Of a DNA stretch of 64,000 nt, positions 52,301 through 63,694 are shown piece after piece. The stretch is taken from positions 4,708,173 through 4,772,172 of the forward strand of contig NC_042533.1 in the NCBI RefSeq assembly GCF_900963305.1, in the 5' to 3' direction. The stretch comes from Echeneis naucrates (taxonomy: Eukaryota > Chordata > Actinopteri > Carangiformes > Echeneidae). Every line of letters starts with the position of its first letter. The stretch's first letter is position 1. Made by a program: the position numbers and the translations under genes. The notes under the pieces were generated by a model. The model was given only the letters and a program-made list of their open reading frames with translations, was not told the origin of the DNA and ran no database searches.

Positions 52301-55300
52301 CCGATTTGATGAAAATCCATGTACATGTATTCACCCCGTCAGGAGCAAAGGTTTATGAAGGTTTCAGTTGCCATTTCATAGAAATGAGTGTTTCACTTTC
52401 GATTTTGTGCTCAGACTTACAACAGTGACCTCTGTTGTCAAAGAAGATTACTGTCAGTAAATAGTTTGATTTATTAAAATTTTGGTATGAGATGAATAAA
52501 ACAGTCAGTCAGTAATTCATATTGCTTATTAGTTAGTTATATCATTAGAACAGATTATAATGTTTGTCATTTGCAGTTAGAGATTTGTACACTGAAAATG
52601 AATTTTTCATCCATTATTGGATCTCTTTGTTCAACATCAGAACTTCCAGAGCAAAACATAGGATGTTATTTTTTTTATTATATAATCAATTGAGAATACA
52701 AAGTATAAAAACATTTTTTTTTTTTTAAATATAAGAGTTGAACATCCCTAAATCAGTGATTTCATTGCATCCACAACATGCAGTGCAATACACAAAATGC
52801 CAAACGCTGTCATCACTCCTATGACACCAGAGTAGAGAGTGTAAACATGTTAATGCATGAAGGTGACATCAAACAATGATTTTGTGGAGTTTGTCCTGTA
52901 GTTTCGCTTCTTGCTCAGATTTAGAACAAAAATATGTCTGCATTTCTTTTCTCTGACAGTTGGCAGTAAGTAATGATAGTGACATCATGATAAGGCAGTA
53001 TAAAAAGTAATATAAAAAGGCAAGTAAACACTTATTTTTGTGACCATCTCCCAAGGCAGCCATAGACTTCAAGATAGTTTATTCTTAACCCGAGTTTGTT
53101 TTCATGTAAACAAAATATAGGTTGGTATTAATCTGCTTCTAATGAAAAATGTTAAAAATACTCAAACAGAATAAATGAATCTGATTTAATATCATTTAAC
53201 AGAACAAGGTTTTGTCTTGCACAAGTGTTTGTGGATTGCCGTTTGGAAGTTAAAATCCTTTTTCATGTTCATACCAGCACACGTTTGATCTTGCGTGTGT
53301 GTTTTGTCCTCAGGTTGGTTTGCATCATGGCTGTAGAAAACAACAAAAAAAACACACAAAAAAAGTGCTTTATATTTAGTGAACAGACATGAAAGTAATA
53401 TTAAGTTTGCATCTAACTGACAAACAACACAAAGGGTATGACAGCAACAGCTGCCTAAAACATCGCATGAGATAAAGTTTAAAATAAGTTGATTATAAAG
53501 AAATGTCATTGAGCTTCAGCTGGGCAGATAGTCAAGATCTGGGAATCAACGGCATATGAACAAATATTAATTCCAAAAATTTTGTAACAAATTAGATTCA
53601 TTATTTACAGAAAAATCAGACCTGTCAGATAAAATGCCACGATTTTAAAAACATAATCTCACCTCTGAAGTCCAGTCTGTAGGAGTCTCCATTCACTTTG
53701 AACATCATGCTGCCGTGGGAATTTTCCTGGTACTTCCTCTCGATGTCGTCGCTGGTCACTGAACATTCAGTCGAAGTACCAGCCTGCTGAAACAAGGACG
53801 GTCCAGTCATCGTTATCTTGATCAGATCTGTTATTTGGAAGCAAATGGCTCGCTCTGCAGACAACGTACCCGGCGTTTGAAGCTGTGCCACTTTCCGCTG
53901 CTTCCTTCAAACTGCCACTGCGGTATAGAGCCCAGAGAAATATTCTGGACACTTGAAGTCAGCTCAGAGATGCTGTAATGACATCACTTTGGATGAGAAA
54001 ACTGTGAGATTATGTTTATTAAGAGACATTTACAGATTATATTTTCAAATCATGTGAAATGCCGGTTGGGAAGACGGAGGAATTTAAGATCAGGTGAAGA
54101 GAGGGGCAGGTTTTTGTTAACGCTTCATGCAAAAGGTAAAGTAACAAGCTGTGTTCCTTCAGTGGTGTCCATTTTGTCATCTGAATTTCCCAAAAGACTT
54201 CAGTGCTCCTAAAATGTTTACTTAAAAATAATAATTAAAAAAAAAAAAATGTATGAACGCTGAAACGGGTCAGAGTGAAGGTGATCAGTTTAGTCAACAG
54301 ATGAAACCCAAACTCACTTTGCCCCTGCTTGCTGCTGTCGGTACTCTGGTCGACGGGTGACTTTCCTCTTCTTCTTTTTGCTCACCTGTTGCATTTCTAA
54401 CAAAAGAGAAAAAGGAACAATGACCTTCTTAGAATAGACCAAAAACACCCCATATGAAAAAGACTCCTTGGCAATAGTGTTGCATTTCCTGAAAATCAAA
54501 AAGAACCGGATGACAGAGGTCTCGTCACTGATGGCGAGCTCATCAGAACTGAGAGCTGCACACCAAAACCATGAAACACACCGACCGTGAACCACCTGGT
54601 GGTGTCCTTCTGTGACTGCCCCTCCCCACCAGCTGAGGACTTAGGAGGGCTCAGTGAAACCCCACAGACCTGCCCTGATCCCGCTGACCATAACAACTCA
54701 CCTTTGAATTTAATCTCAACGGTTTCAGCACCAACGGTGAAACTAAAGCAGCCTGACGGGTCCCTCTGGAACTTCTGCTCGATGTCAGAGCTCTTCATCG
54801 GACTGCAGTTACCCTTTGAATCCTGGCCCGAAGAACAAGAACAAAGTCATCTAAATATGTTCAGAATTTAATTTAAGAGTCCGCAAACACACAAAGCTGA
54901 CTCCTTTACCTTGTCTCCATACTTGATCCACTTATGACGCAAAGTGCAGTACCAGGTCCACACAGTGTTGCCATCATCCAAACGTCGCACCCTCAGCCTC
55001 TTTCCACTGACTCTCATCCTGTTAAATTCTATGCTGACCGCCCTTCAGAGACAAAGATAAAAATCTGAGCTTAAAGAACGAGGCTGTTTTATCAGCAGAT
55101 TCTGTTAAAAGACTAAAATCAATACCAGTGTGACTGAAATATATAAACTAAAGTACCAATGTTTGTTTTTGGCTCCACAGAGAACATGTGTTAGCAGAAT
55201 ATATTTCCTTTTTATGTAAATTGTGGGATTTAGGATATAGGAAACGTTGTCTGATTGAGTTTTGATTGATGATGACTGAAGTTCAACTGAGCTGATGACT

Positions 55301-57024
55301 TTTAATTTTAGCTCTTACCCATATGATGTGTTGAATAATTTAATGCTTTTGGTGTGGGGCAGGCAGTACTGGCCCTCGATGACATGATCATTAGCCACAT
55401 CCATCCAGCTGTTTCCATCGTTCAGCTGCCACTGGTAGTATCGGCCATCAGTCAGACGTGGACCTGGGAAAAAAAGAAATGAAATTAGTAGGCTCACAGT
55501 GATCACAGTGGGTGTTATGTTATTTAAAGCTGCATCAAACCTTCCCCGAGTATCTATTTTTATATGAACAGTGGGTCAAACAAAAAGTTTCACAAGTTAG
55601 ACACTGAGCAGTGATCATTTCAGTTATTGTCCAAGCAAAGGATTCAGTTTTCAGTTCAACAGCTCAACATTTAGCACATCTTCACTGTTTAAAGTGCTGC
55701 GACACACACACAACACACACATATAAACTATAGATTTCCCTCCTCCTCACCTTTTGATACCGATCGCTCTGAGGCCCTGCTGGTTGCTCGAGATGACTCC
55801 CTTCCAGCTCTGGGGTGATTCAGCTTACAACTGGACCCGTATTTGCAGTTTCCCTTCAGGGCATACTTGCAGACATGCATGTAAGCACATTTGTCACCAT
55901 CCCGACAGCGATTTTTGTTATAATACTTGCAGGGCTCCACCACCACCTTGGGGTTTAAAAGAAAAGGGCTCCATCACTACTGAGATAAACGCAGTCATGT
56001 GCTGCATTGTTAAAAATGATATGCTGGTAGAGGTCACAGTACACTGTCATCATTATAAGGAAATGTGAAAAGGTCACATTACAGTTGGCGAAATAGATGA
56101 TTATTCCAACATCTTATCTGCCAATAAACAAACCTGACAGTCGTCCTCAACATCTAAATCTCCATCACTTGATTCGTAGCTGTAAACAGACCCACTGGAC
56201 TCAGACAAGCTCTCATCATCTGAGTCTGGGAAAACAAGAGCGCAACAGAAGTGGCTGCTTTCATTTACATTACACACTGTTTGATAAACAGAAACCAATA
56301 TGGTGGAGCACATTTCACGAGTGTTCTATATATCTATCTACTAATAGTACAAAATAAAGACAATTTCAAAATAGAATTCATGTTTATGATCAGGGCTTTT
56401 GTAGGAAATTCCACATGAGCATAATGTTTGGCTTGTAGGTTTGCAGTTTGTCATCCGTTAAAAACCTCCACATACGGTGAGGTTTGTGAACTGATAACAC
56501 CTTTAACGGGATTAACATATTTCATGCTCTGGTTTGTTACTGTGGACAGCTCTAATGTTGTGTTGTATGTGTGTTTGTGTATTCATGGCGTAACGTACAA
56601 GCTGAATATAACCTAAATCTATGACCTACAAATTCAAAACAACAACAATTATAATGGTTGTCGTTCTTTCAAAGTCCAATTCATGAGAAACGAAAGTAAA
56701 AGTTTCAAATCTGTGCATCTGGATTTTCTATTGAATTAGAAATTATTATTATTTTTTTTTAAATGGCCTTTTATTTTTGCTTTTGCTTTTTTCATTTAAT
56801 AACATTTAATGTATCATGAAAGTACATCGACTCAGTGGCCAGAAGTGGCACGAAGTTCTTTCTCTACGGCAAATACACAAATAAACAAACCAACAAAAAA
56901 ATCGGGGAATATTATTAAAATACGACCATGAGACAGATAAAGTTACAAAAACAAACGAGAAAATGAACATCCTGCAAAAAAAAAGCATAACTTGAGTTGA
57001 TTACTTACTGCCAGCTGTCGCCAT
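49353..57024 (-). CDS. CCCH zinc-finger protein with seven WWE domains, no PARP domain
   Basis: Twenty-one exons join in phase on the minus strand: 57024-57009, 56225-56134, 55946-55751, 55463-55319, 55042-54910, 54822-54702, 54396-54318, 53972-53870, 53786-53663, 53330-53275, 52183-52150, 51767-51638, 51433-51289, 51211-51091, 51010-50932, 50740-50629, 50461-50356, 50264-50183, 49772-49715, 49605-49497 and 49414-49353. They encode 700 aa. After an acidic/Ser-rich start, two CCCH fingers (C-X7-C-X5-C-X3-H; CKYYNKNRCRDGDKC and CKYALKGNCKYGSSC) are followed by seven WWE domains. Repeated landmarks are NDHVIE..YC.P, the Y.L.F motif before each MxQxN, and R(R/K)P ends. CCCH plus WWE is the layout of PARP12 and ZC3HAV1 (ZAP), antiviral RNA-binding proteins whose WWE region binds poly-ADP-ribose. 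Here the frame stops right after WWE7, with no ADP-ribosyltransferase domain. An RNA- and ADP-ribose-binding immune adaptor role is inferred only. The acceptor at 50461 has a weak polypyrimidine tract. Confidence 0.85.
49795..49980. repeat. Common fish interspersed repeat
   Basis: It begins with (CATT)n-like 'ttcattcatcttcaaccgct' and 'gggtcgcgggg', then 'acccgaacatgatgtctttg' also seen at about 7885. It belongs to the same family as 7800-8045 and lies in the intron between exons 50264-50183 and 49772-49715. Confidence 0.65.
52190..53270 (-). other. Longest inner intron of the WWE gene
   Basis: This 1.1-kb intron separates the first WWE block (WWE1-3) from the second. No exon or repeat could be recognised in it. 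Confidence 0.5.
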
Positions 57025-57680
57025 TGTTTCCTCCGCTAAAGTTTCGTTTTCTTTCTCTTAGTGCTTTTACTTTTGCTGTCGCACCCTCCTGAGATGATTT
57101 GTTGATCCTACAGAGTATGAGGGCTCTCCAAAGGCGCCTCCAAACATCACAACAAAAATGTGGCTGTTTTGTAAATGAATGGTGGATTTTACTCCTTCAT
57201 TTGTTATTTCTAGGAAGCCATATGTGTAATTTAAGGGACTCGAGCCGATGGATGTTTTGTGTCATGGGCTGTTTTAAAGGGTGTTTTAAAAAATATATAT
57301 ATTCTATCCAAATCTAAAAAGTAACCTCCTATCAACATAATGTGTTTTAGTGGCCAACTAATACAACATTCCCCTCTGAAATGTAATGGAAACGATGAAA
57401 TGGGAATTCTAGGATACAGATATACTTGAATATACTTTAAAATAAACATACAGTTACTAAAGGGTTGCCTGTTTTTTTTATTAATTTAGCAGTTGTTGGT
57501 TAGTCGATATAAAAATTAAAAAGGTTTCGGGTGAGATCTTGTAGTCCTCCACGCCGCCGGGCGGCCACAATGAGCTGTTTGGGCTGCGTTTTAAGGACAA
57601 ACGAAGAAGAACGAAGGGCCCTTCAGAGGGAGAAACCACGAGCCTAGGAAGGAGCCTTCAAGAAAACAACAAAAACAACA
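57025..57680. promoter_or_regulatory. Shared head-to-head promoter region
   Basis: About 650 bp separate the start codons of the divergent WWE/CCCH gene (57024, minus) and the Myb/SANT-like gene (57681, plus). A GC/CpG-richer patch lies at about 57530-57640. A bidirectional promoter is plausible; no start sites are visible. Confidence 0.5.
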
Positions 57681-59305
57681 ATGGATTTTCAGGATCACGC
57701 TTACACTAACAACACAACCGACGAAGAAAAAAACTCCGAATTCACATACAAAAGTGAGTACAGGCGGCAGGAAGTGACAGCTAAATGTGTCCTAGCCGAG
57801 CTAGCGTTAAACTTAGCTTAGCGCCTAACAAGGCGCTGAGATGTTACCTATCAAGGACGGTGTGCATTTCCGCAAGTGTTTATAGTTTAAAACAAGCAAA
57901 CAAACAAAAAAACTTTGGACATCACACGTTTTTCATCTGGCAGAGTCACCGCGAGTGGCACTTGTTGCTAAATTAATCTAGAAAGGAAGGGGCTCCAGCT
58001 TTACAATAAAACATGGAAAATGACAGAAAAAAGTATTCAATTGTATTGAATTAATTTTTTTAATAATGTGGGTGTTTTTTGTTTTTTTTTTTATTAATTT
58101 TTTTGTTTTAATTTTATGAATTGATTTCGGGGTAATGTTTTCTTTTCTCCCCCAGTGAGTTCAAAAGAGGTTCAGACGTTTGTGAGGCTGAGGATTTCAA
58201 ATAGTTCCCTCTTCTCTGGGAAAAGAAACGCGTCCATGTGGGCCTGGAGGTACGCCTCGTATTTTATTCCCATGACTTCCATCAAATGTCAACATTTTTC
58301 TTCATACTTAACTTCTTTCTGTTCCAGCTGGTGTCATGTTTGTAACGGCTGCATTCAGGAAACACTGTTAAGCTGGAGAAGCTTACTGTGATATTAAACT
58401 TCATGTGTAATACATTTCATTCATTTACTTTCAGGGCCATCCTTCAACATATGGGACTGCAGCAAAAGATGACCTACACTCAAGCGTCTAAAAAATGGGA
58501 GAACCTGAAGAAGCGGTACAAGGTATTTAAACTTTGATGTCATTTGCACAGTTTTCATTCATGATTCTTTGATGAAATATCCTGAAACGTTTTGTGCTTG
58601 ACTTGAATTTTGTGTCCTCAGGAGCTAAAAAACCCTCCTAAAGGGATGAGAGTGTTCCCTGAATCGTGGTGTCATTTCGCCCTGATGGATGATGCAATAA
58701 TGGGTCGTCTGGAAGGAAGTGCCCCCATCCTGAAGGCTTTACCCAGTGATAAAGACGATGGGGATTTTTTACCCATCTCCAAACCCAAGAAGAAGAAGGT
58801 TTCCTCTTCTACAGGCAACGTTGCAGGTGAGAGTGAGGTTATATTGAATGAAGAGGAAGATGGAGAGGAGGAGACAGAGCATGAGGGACGCCAGGTAAGC
58901 GATTGCGTCATGTTAGAGGGGGACAACAAGAGGACTGTGATGGACAGAGAGAGGCAGGTGATGGAAAAGGAGAAACTGGTAATGGAGAGTGAGTGGAAGG
59001 TACTGCAGAAGGAGAGGGCTGTGTTGGATCGGGAGGTTGCTGCCTTGGACCGAGACCGAGCGTCTCTGGAGAGAGAGAGGGCGTTGATAGAGCGAGAGAA
59101 GGCGTTGATGGAGAAGGACAGATATATTCTGTCCAGGGAGCGAATGGCTCTGGAGCAGGAGAAAGCCAGACTGGAGAGACTGAATGCAACAAAAGACAGG
59201 ACTGAGGACATTACAGAGGACAGCAGCAAGAGAAACGACTTAGATACCACGGACAGGAGGGAACGGTTCCTTTATTTGTTTGAAAAACTTGTGGAAAACT
59301 TTTGA
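57681..59305 (+). CDS. Myb/SANT-like DNA-binding protein with long coiled coil
   Basis: Four coding exons join in phase (57681-57753, 58156-58249, 58435-58522, 58622-59305) and encode 312 aa. Residues about 30-115 form a Myb/SANT-like (trihelix type) domain with spaced tryptophans: ASMWAWRAILQHMGLQ, YTQASKKWENLKKRYKEL and FPESWCHFALMDDAIMG. This domain is known in nuclear DNA-binding proteins and in the DNA-binding partner proteins of Harbinger transposons. A basic KPKKKKV stretch could be a nuclear signal. An acidic segment (NEEEDGEEETEHEG) follows, then about twelve gap-free heptads (such as VMDRERQ, VMEKEKL, SLERERA, LIEREKA) predicting a long coiled coil, and a C-terminal YLFEKLVENF. No orthologue name is offered. 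It may be a domesticated transposon-derived regulator, which is inference. Confidence 0.82.
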
Positions 59306-60417
59306 GAATTTTTGCAATGCAGATCTTTGTCGTACCGTTGGTGTGTATTTAATTTAAAATTAATTAATTTCACAAAGCAGTAAAGTCCTATTAGTCAATG
59401 AAAACGTTGAGCCACTCCCAGATCGGAGAGGTCTTCAAAACAACTTTATTCACTTGTGGTTATTCCATACAGAGCACACAATAGCAAGCTATTAGCATTA
59501 TTCTTAACCCAATCCACAATCAAAATCAACAACCCACCCATCCCAAATCAAACAATAGTCTTTAGTTGATTGACTCCAGACATTAGAGTCCTTGGTATAG
59601 GCTATTGTGCATGGTTAAAACATCACTTTTTGAAATGTAATATACCAAATATTGCAGTTCATGTAAAAAATCCTCTTTGTCAGAATATATATTTTTATAT
59701 TACAGTACAGACTTTACAACAAATGATTGTGTTTAAATGCTTCTTTTATTGCATTAGATACTCATTTTACCTTTTCGTTACGCTCCAGCTTCAATAAGTT
59801 TATGCTAGTATACATTTCCAAAAGTGTTAGATTCATCATTAATAATAATATTATTTTTTATTTTTACAAAACAAAAATTTTTAAACAATATTACTAGTTG
59901 TTGGGTATTTTTTTGCCAGTCTTGAACAGACACTGAACAGAAACATACATGTTGTTTGAGGGTTTAATTTAACTGATTCCTCCAAATGCCATTCCATCAA
60001 TTTGTGCAACAGTCTGGTTTTCTATGAATATGAAGGTGTGTACATGCATTTTTTTTTTCTTTGTGAGGGAATAAGACAATTGATATGTTTACATTGTGCA
60101 TTTGTTGTTGTTATATGTGGCACGGAAGTATGAAAAATAGGAACTAGGAAAAAGGTAGAACTTGATCACCAGAGTGTGATATATAATTTACGTGTTTGTG
60201 GATGTTTATGAAATACAGAATTCCACACAAAATTAGGTCGATCTGTGATATACGTCAGCAGCAAGACGGACAGTTGTTTGCCATTGTAACTGATGGACAG
60301 AAGAGTGAAAAAATCGTATGTGTCCACATGTGTGGTCTTGTGTGTCAATATGTACAAAGATGTGGTTGTATTCGTGGGAGTCAGTGTGCAAGAGTGTAAG
60401 AGTATGTGTCTGTGTGG
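59306..60417. other. Convergent 3' UTRs and spacer
   Basis: AT-rich DNA between the converging Myb/SANT-like gene and epyc. No other gene is supported. Confidence 0.5.
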
Positions 60418-63400
60418 TTAAATGAGATCCCCGATGGGTATACGGGGCAGGCAGATGTAAGCCTGAGGGGTCCTGCTGAGGTTGATGGGGTTGCCGTCCA
60501 GACGGATGTCCTCCAGCGCGTTCCTGATGTAGTTGAAATCTTTCAGGTTGCAGAACGCGTCCTCGTGCATCGTTTGAATATTGTTACGCTGCAAGATGAG
60601 ATATATCAGTGCATTTTAAACATTTAGCTCCGTGAAATTGAGCTGTAGAGTCAAGTTGCTATTGTCACATTGTCATTCATATATTTACATAAGAATAGTA
60701 ATTCTAACGTTAACCACACAGTATAAAAACCTTGTAACTCAAGATTTAGTTGCATTTTGGAAGAAAGTCCAGATCGTCTGGCTCTGTTAAAAATTTATGT
60801 ATGAGCTTATTTGACATTTTTATTGTAATTTGTCTTAAGAAAATTGTAAATCGATTCAAACTGAGTTGGATTCAAGCTCTTGGCCCTTCTATGGTCTTTC
60901 CACACGGTTGTTTTTAGTTACACTGGCACAAAGGGATTGTGAGCAGCGGCTCAATCAGACACATTGAATGAAAACTTATTTTCACTGTGATTGGTAGAGA
61001 TGAAATGTCTTGACCGAAGCAGATATACCTGTAGGTGTAGAGATCGCAGGCTGTCGGGCAGAGGAACAGGGATGTAATCGATGTGGTTGTCTGTTAGGTA
61101 CAGGTACAGCAGGCCGGTCATATCCTTAAAAAAAAAATAACAAAAAATATAGGTCATCATGGGTCCTGACCTCTGGACGTTACTTTTGTAACAGCATAAA
61201 CATGACATCGACATTTGAAGTGGGGACCTTCAGTTTTGAACATAAGCATGCACTCGGAGACTCCACAGTATGCTCTAGTGTACAAAATATGTACAAATTA
61301 CCTTTTTTTCTGTTGCATTAGTGTGTGACAGGAATTGTGAGAGAATAATAAGAACGTACTTTGAATGCCTCTTTGTGAAGCCCCTTAGTGCCAATGTTGT
61401 TGTGGCTGGCGTCAATCAGGGTCATGGTCTCTGGGAGTGAAGGCAGCTGGGAGATGTGATTCTCTCTGATCACCAGCTCCTCGAGGTTGGGCAGACCCAT
61501 AAATGCTCTGTCATCGACGGCCGTTATCTCGTTGGCAGTTAAGTCGATCCTCTTCAGCTTGTCTGGAGGAAGGTAAGAAAAGACAGTCTGATATCAGCAC
61601 TGACTGATTTCACACTTCCATGTTGGTCAAAGGAAAGGGTGTGATACATGCTTGACCTCCATATTTGGGTCTAATATTCATATACGTTCACTCAAACAGG
61701 AAACATACTCATGGAGGCAAAGTCGGACTTGTTGATCTTGGTGATTCTGTTGTAGCGTGCGTAGAAGTGAGTGGTGTCTTTGGGCAGAGGTGGTACACTG
61801 TCCAGCTTCAAGTCGTCACAGTAGACCGAACCACCGAGGCATGTGCACAGCAGGCAAGTTGGCATACCTGCAGCATGAAAAGAAAGAGGGGAAAAAGTAA
61901 TGGGATGGAACAAAAAAACAAAACAAACGGGGGACTGAATGGATGGGTGGTAATAGATGGTAAAGCCTTAACCTCCCCAGGTTAAGGAACGAAGACTTAA
62001 CATCATGCTTCTCTCATTTCTGTTCCTGCGCTGCTCAGTACTGACCTCGTCTGTCAATCACAGGCTCATCTGGCTCGTCGGGCTCATCGGGCTCTGGCAA
62101 TCCAGAGCTTACTGACCCTTCTACACCGCCTGTACCCTCCTGAGGGGTTTGTGGTGTAGTCGGGAGCAGCCCCTCCTCTTGTTAGAGACAAGATTGAGTG
62201 TTAAAGAGACAGGTTAGATTAGCATGGACATGGAACAGGACTTCTGGCAATCAGTGGCTCACCATTTGCCGCATTGATTATTTACATAGAGTATATGTAT
62301 ATTAGCAGCATCTAACTGCTAATATACTTTGTGGTATTTAACAGAAAATGGGAGTTAAATGAAAATGTGTTTTGTGTTAATTACATGACTCAAGAATCTT
62401 CTAAGTGGTGACAAAAACATGATTGTTAGAAAACAAAACCCTTTCTGGGGAATTCAGCCTAAGTAGGTTTGGCATTGGGCTACCGTTTTTTGGTCTAAAG
62501 TGCACCTTTAATTGCTCCTTGTTTGTTAGAAGAGGATTTGGTTCAGTGGCCCTCCACCATCACTGGCACCTCTTTTTTTTCAAGTATTTACTCAATATAT
62601 TTTTAGATATAACATATCTCTCACAGGGGTAGAGAGGATACTAACCTTTATCAATGTCAGGGACCAGAGTTACCTCAGGGACCTCAGTGTCTCCAGAAGC
62701 AGAGACACCAGAAGTCCCAGAGGTACCAGAGACACCTAAGTCTCCAGAGGCTCCAATATCCCCTGAGGCCCCTGAGACTCCTGAAGCTCCTGAGAAATCC
62801 CCAGAAGCACCCGATGCCTCCTGGGGGCCAGTATCGGGAATGAGGGGCAGCTCCTCCTCTTGTTAGAGCCATGGGTTGGTGTTAGGAGACATGAAGTTAA
62901 GTGGATGGAATTGAGATAGACAATCAATCAACCAATTAGCAAATCAATCACACTCACATTTCAGATCAGACAGGATGTTAGAGGACTAAAACAAATACAA
63001 TGACGATCAATGGAACAAATAAGTGAGATCAACGTTTAACTCATGTCCATGTACTAAAGGACGCAGTTAAATGGAATCATCAATCGACAGAAATCACACA
63101 GAATGACGCAGGTTTTACTACAGACATCTGCTCTGTCAAGGTACTAACCTCCAGATATTAAAGTTATTCCAGAGTCCCCGGACTCACCAGAGTCCCCAGA
63201 AACCCCAGAGCTTCCAGAGGCCCCTGAGATCAGGAGATCTCCAGAGAACCCAGAACCAGACTGGTCCCCAGACCCTCCAGAGCCCAGGGGGAGTTCAACT
63301 GAAATCCCAGAACCTGAACCTCCAGAGCCAAGGTCCCCTGAGGCTCCAAAAGTTGCAGATCCCATGGTATCCCCAGATCCTGAGAGATCTCCAGATATGG

Positions 63401-63694
63401 AGATATCTCCAGATCCCCAGAGATCCACAGATCCCCAGTTATCCCCAGATATCAAGATATCCCCAGATACCAAGAATTCTCCAGATCCCTCAGAGCTGAG
63501 GATTTCCTCAGAGGCTCCAGAGACTAGTACAATATCACCAGAACCCCCAGAACCAGAGGCGCCAGAGACCAGCAGGTCTCCTGAACCTCCAGACCCAGAG
63601 GCCCCAGAAGCTCCTGAGGCCCCAGACCCCACAGAAACCGCAAAATCCCCGGAGACATGAAGGATGTCAATGGGCGTCAGACGCAGCTCCACCT
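60418..63694 (-). CDS. epyc: Epiphycan (class III small leucine-rich proteoglycan), partial
   Basis: Secreted cartilage-matrix proteoglycan (dermatan sulfate proteoglycan 3). Exons visible on the minus strand: 63694-63149, 62858-62646, 62177-62046, 61867-61709, 61562-61360, 61124-61029 and 60588-60418. The cysteine cap (CLLCTCLGGSVYCDDLKLDS) and leucine-rich repeats follow the human protein closely: FYARYNRITKINKSDFAS, LKRIDLTANEI, LEELVIRENHISQLPSLP, LYLYLTDNHIDYIPVPLP and ALEDIRLDGNPINLS. The end reads CLPRIPIGDLI, which fits EPYC better than opticin or osteoglycin. The first three exons are each phase 1-1 (546, 213 and 132 bases) and start with the same GAG-GAG-like sequence. They encode an acidic Ser-Gly-rich region for glycosaminoglycan chains, far longer than in mammals. 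The signal-peptide exon is not in the window; nothing in 63700-64000 was recognised as coding. Confidence 0.93.

Noticed and set aside
58672-59250. Minus-strand Ser-rich 192-aa frame
   Set aside because: It is antisense to the heptad-repeat exon, which is in phase with three upstream plus-strand exons.
63364-63660. Plus-strand frame of Pro-Glu-Ala-Pro repeats
   Set aside because: It is the antisense shadow of the Ser-Gly exon of epyc; the minus frame has splice sites and continues into the leucine-rich repeats.
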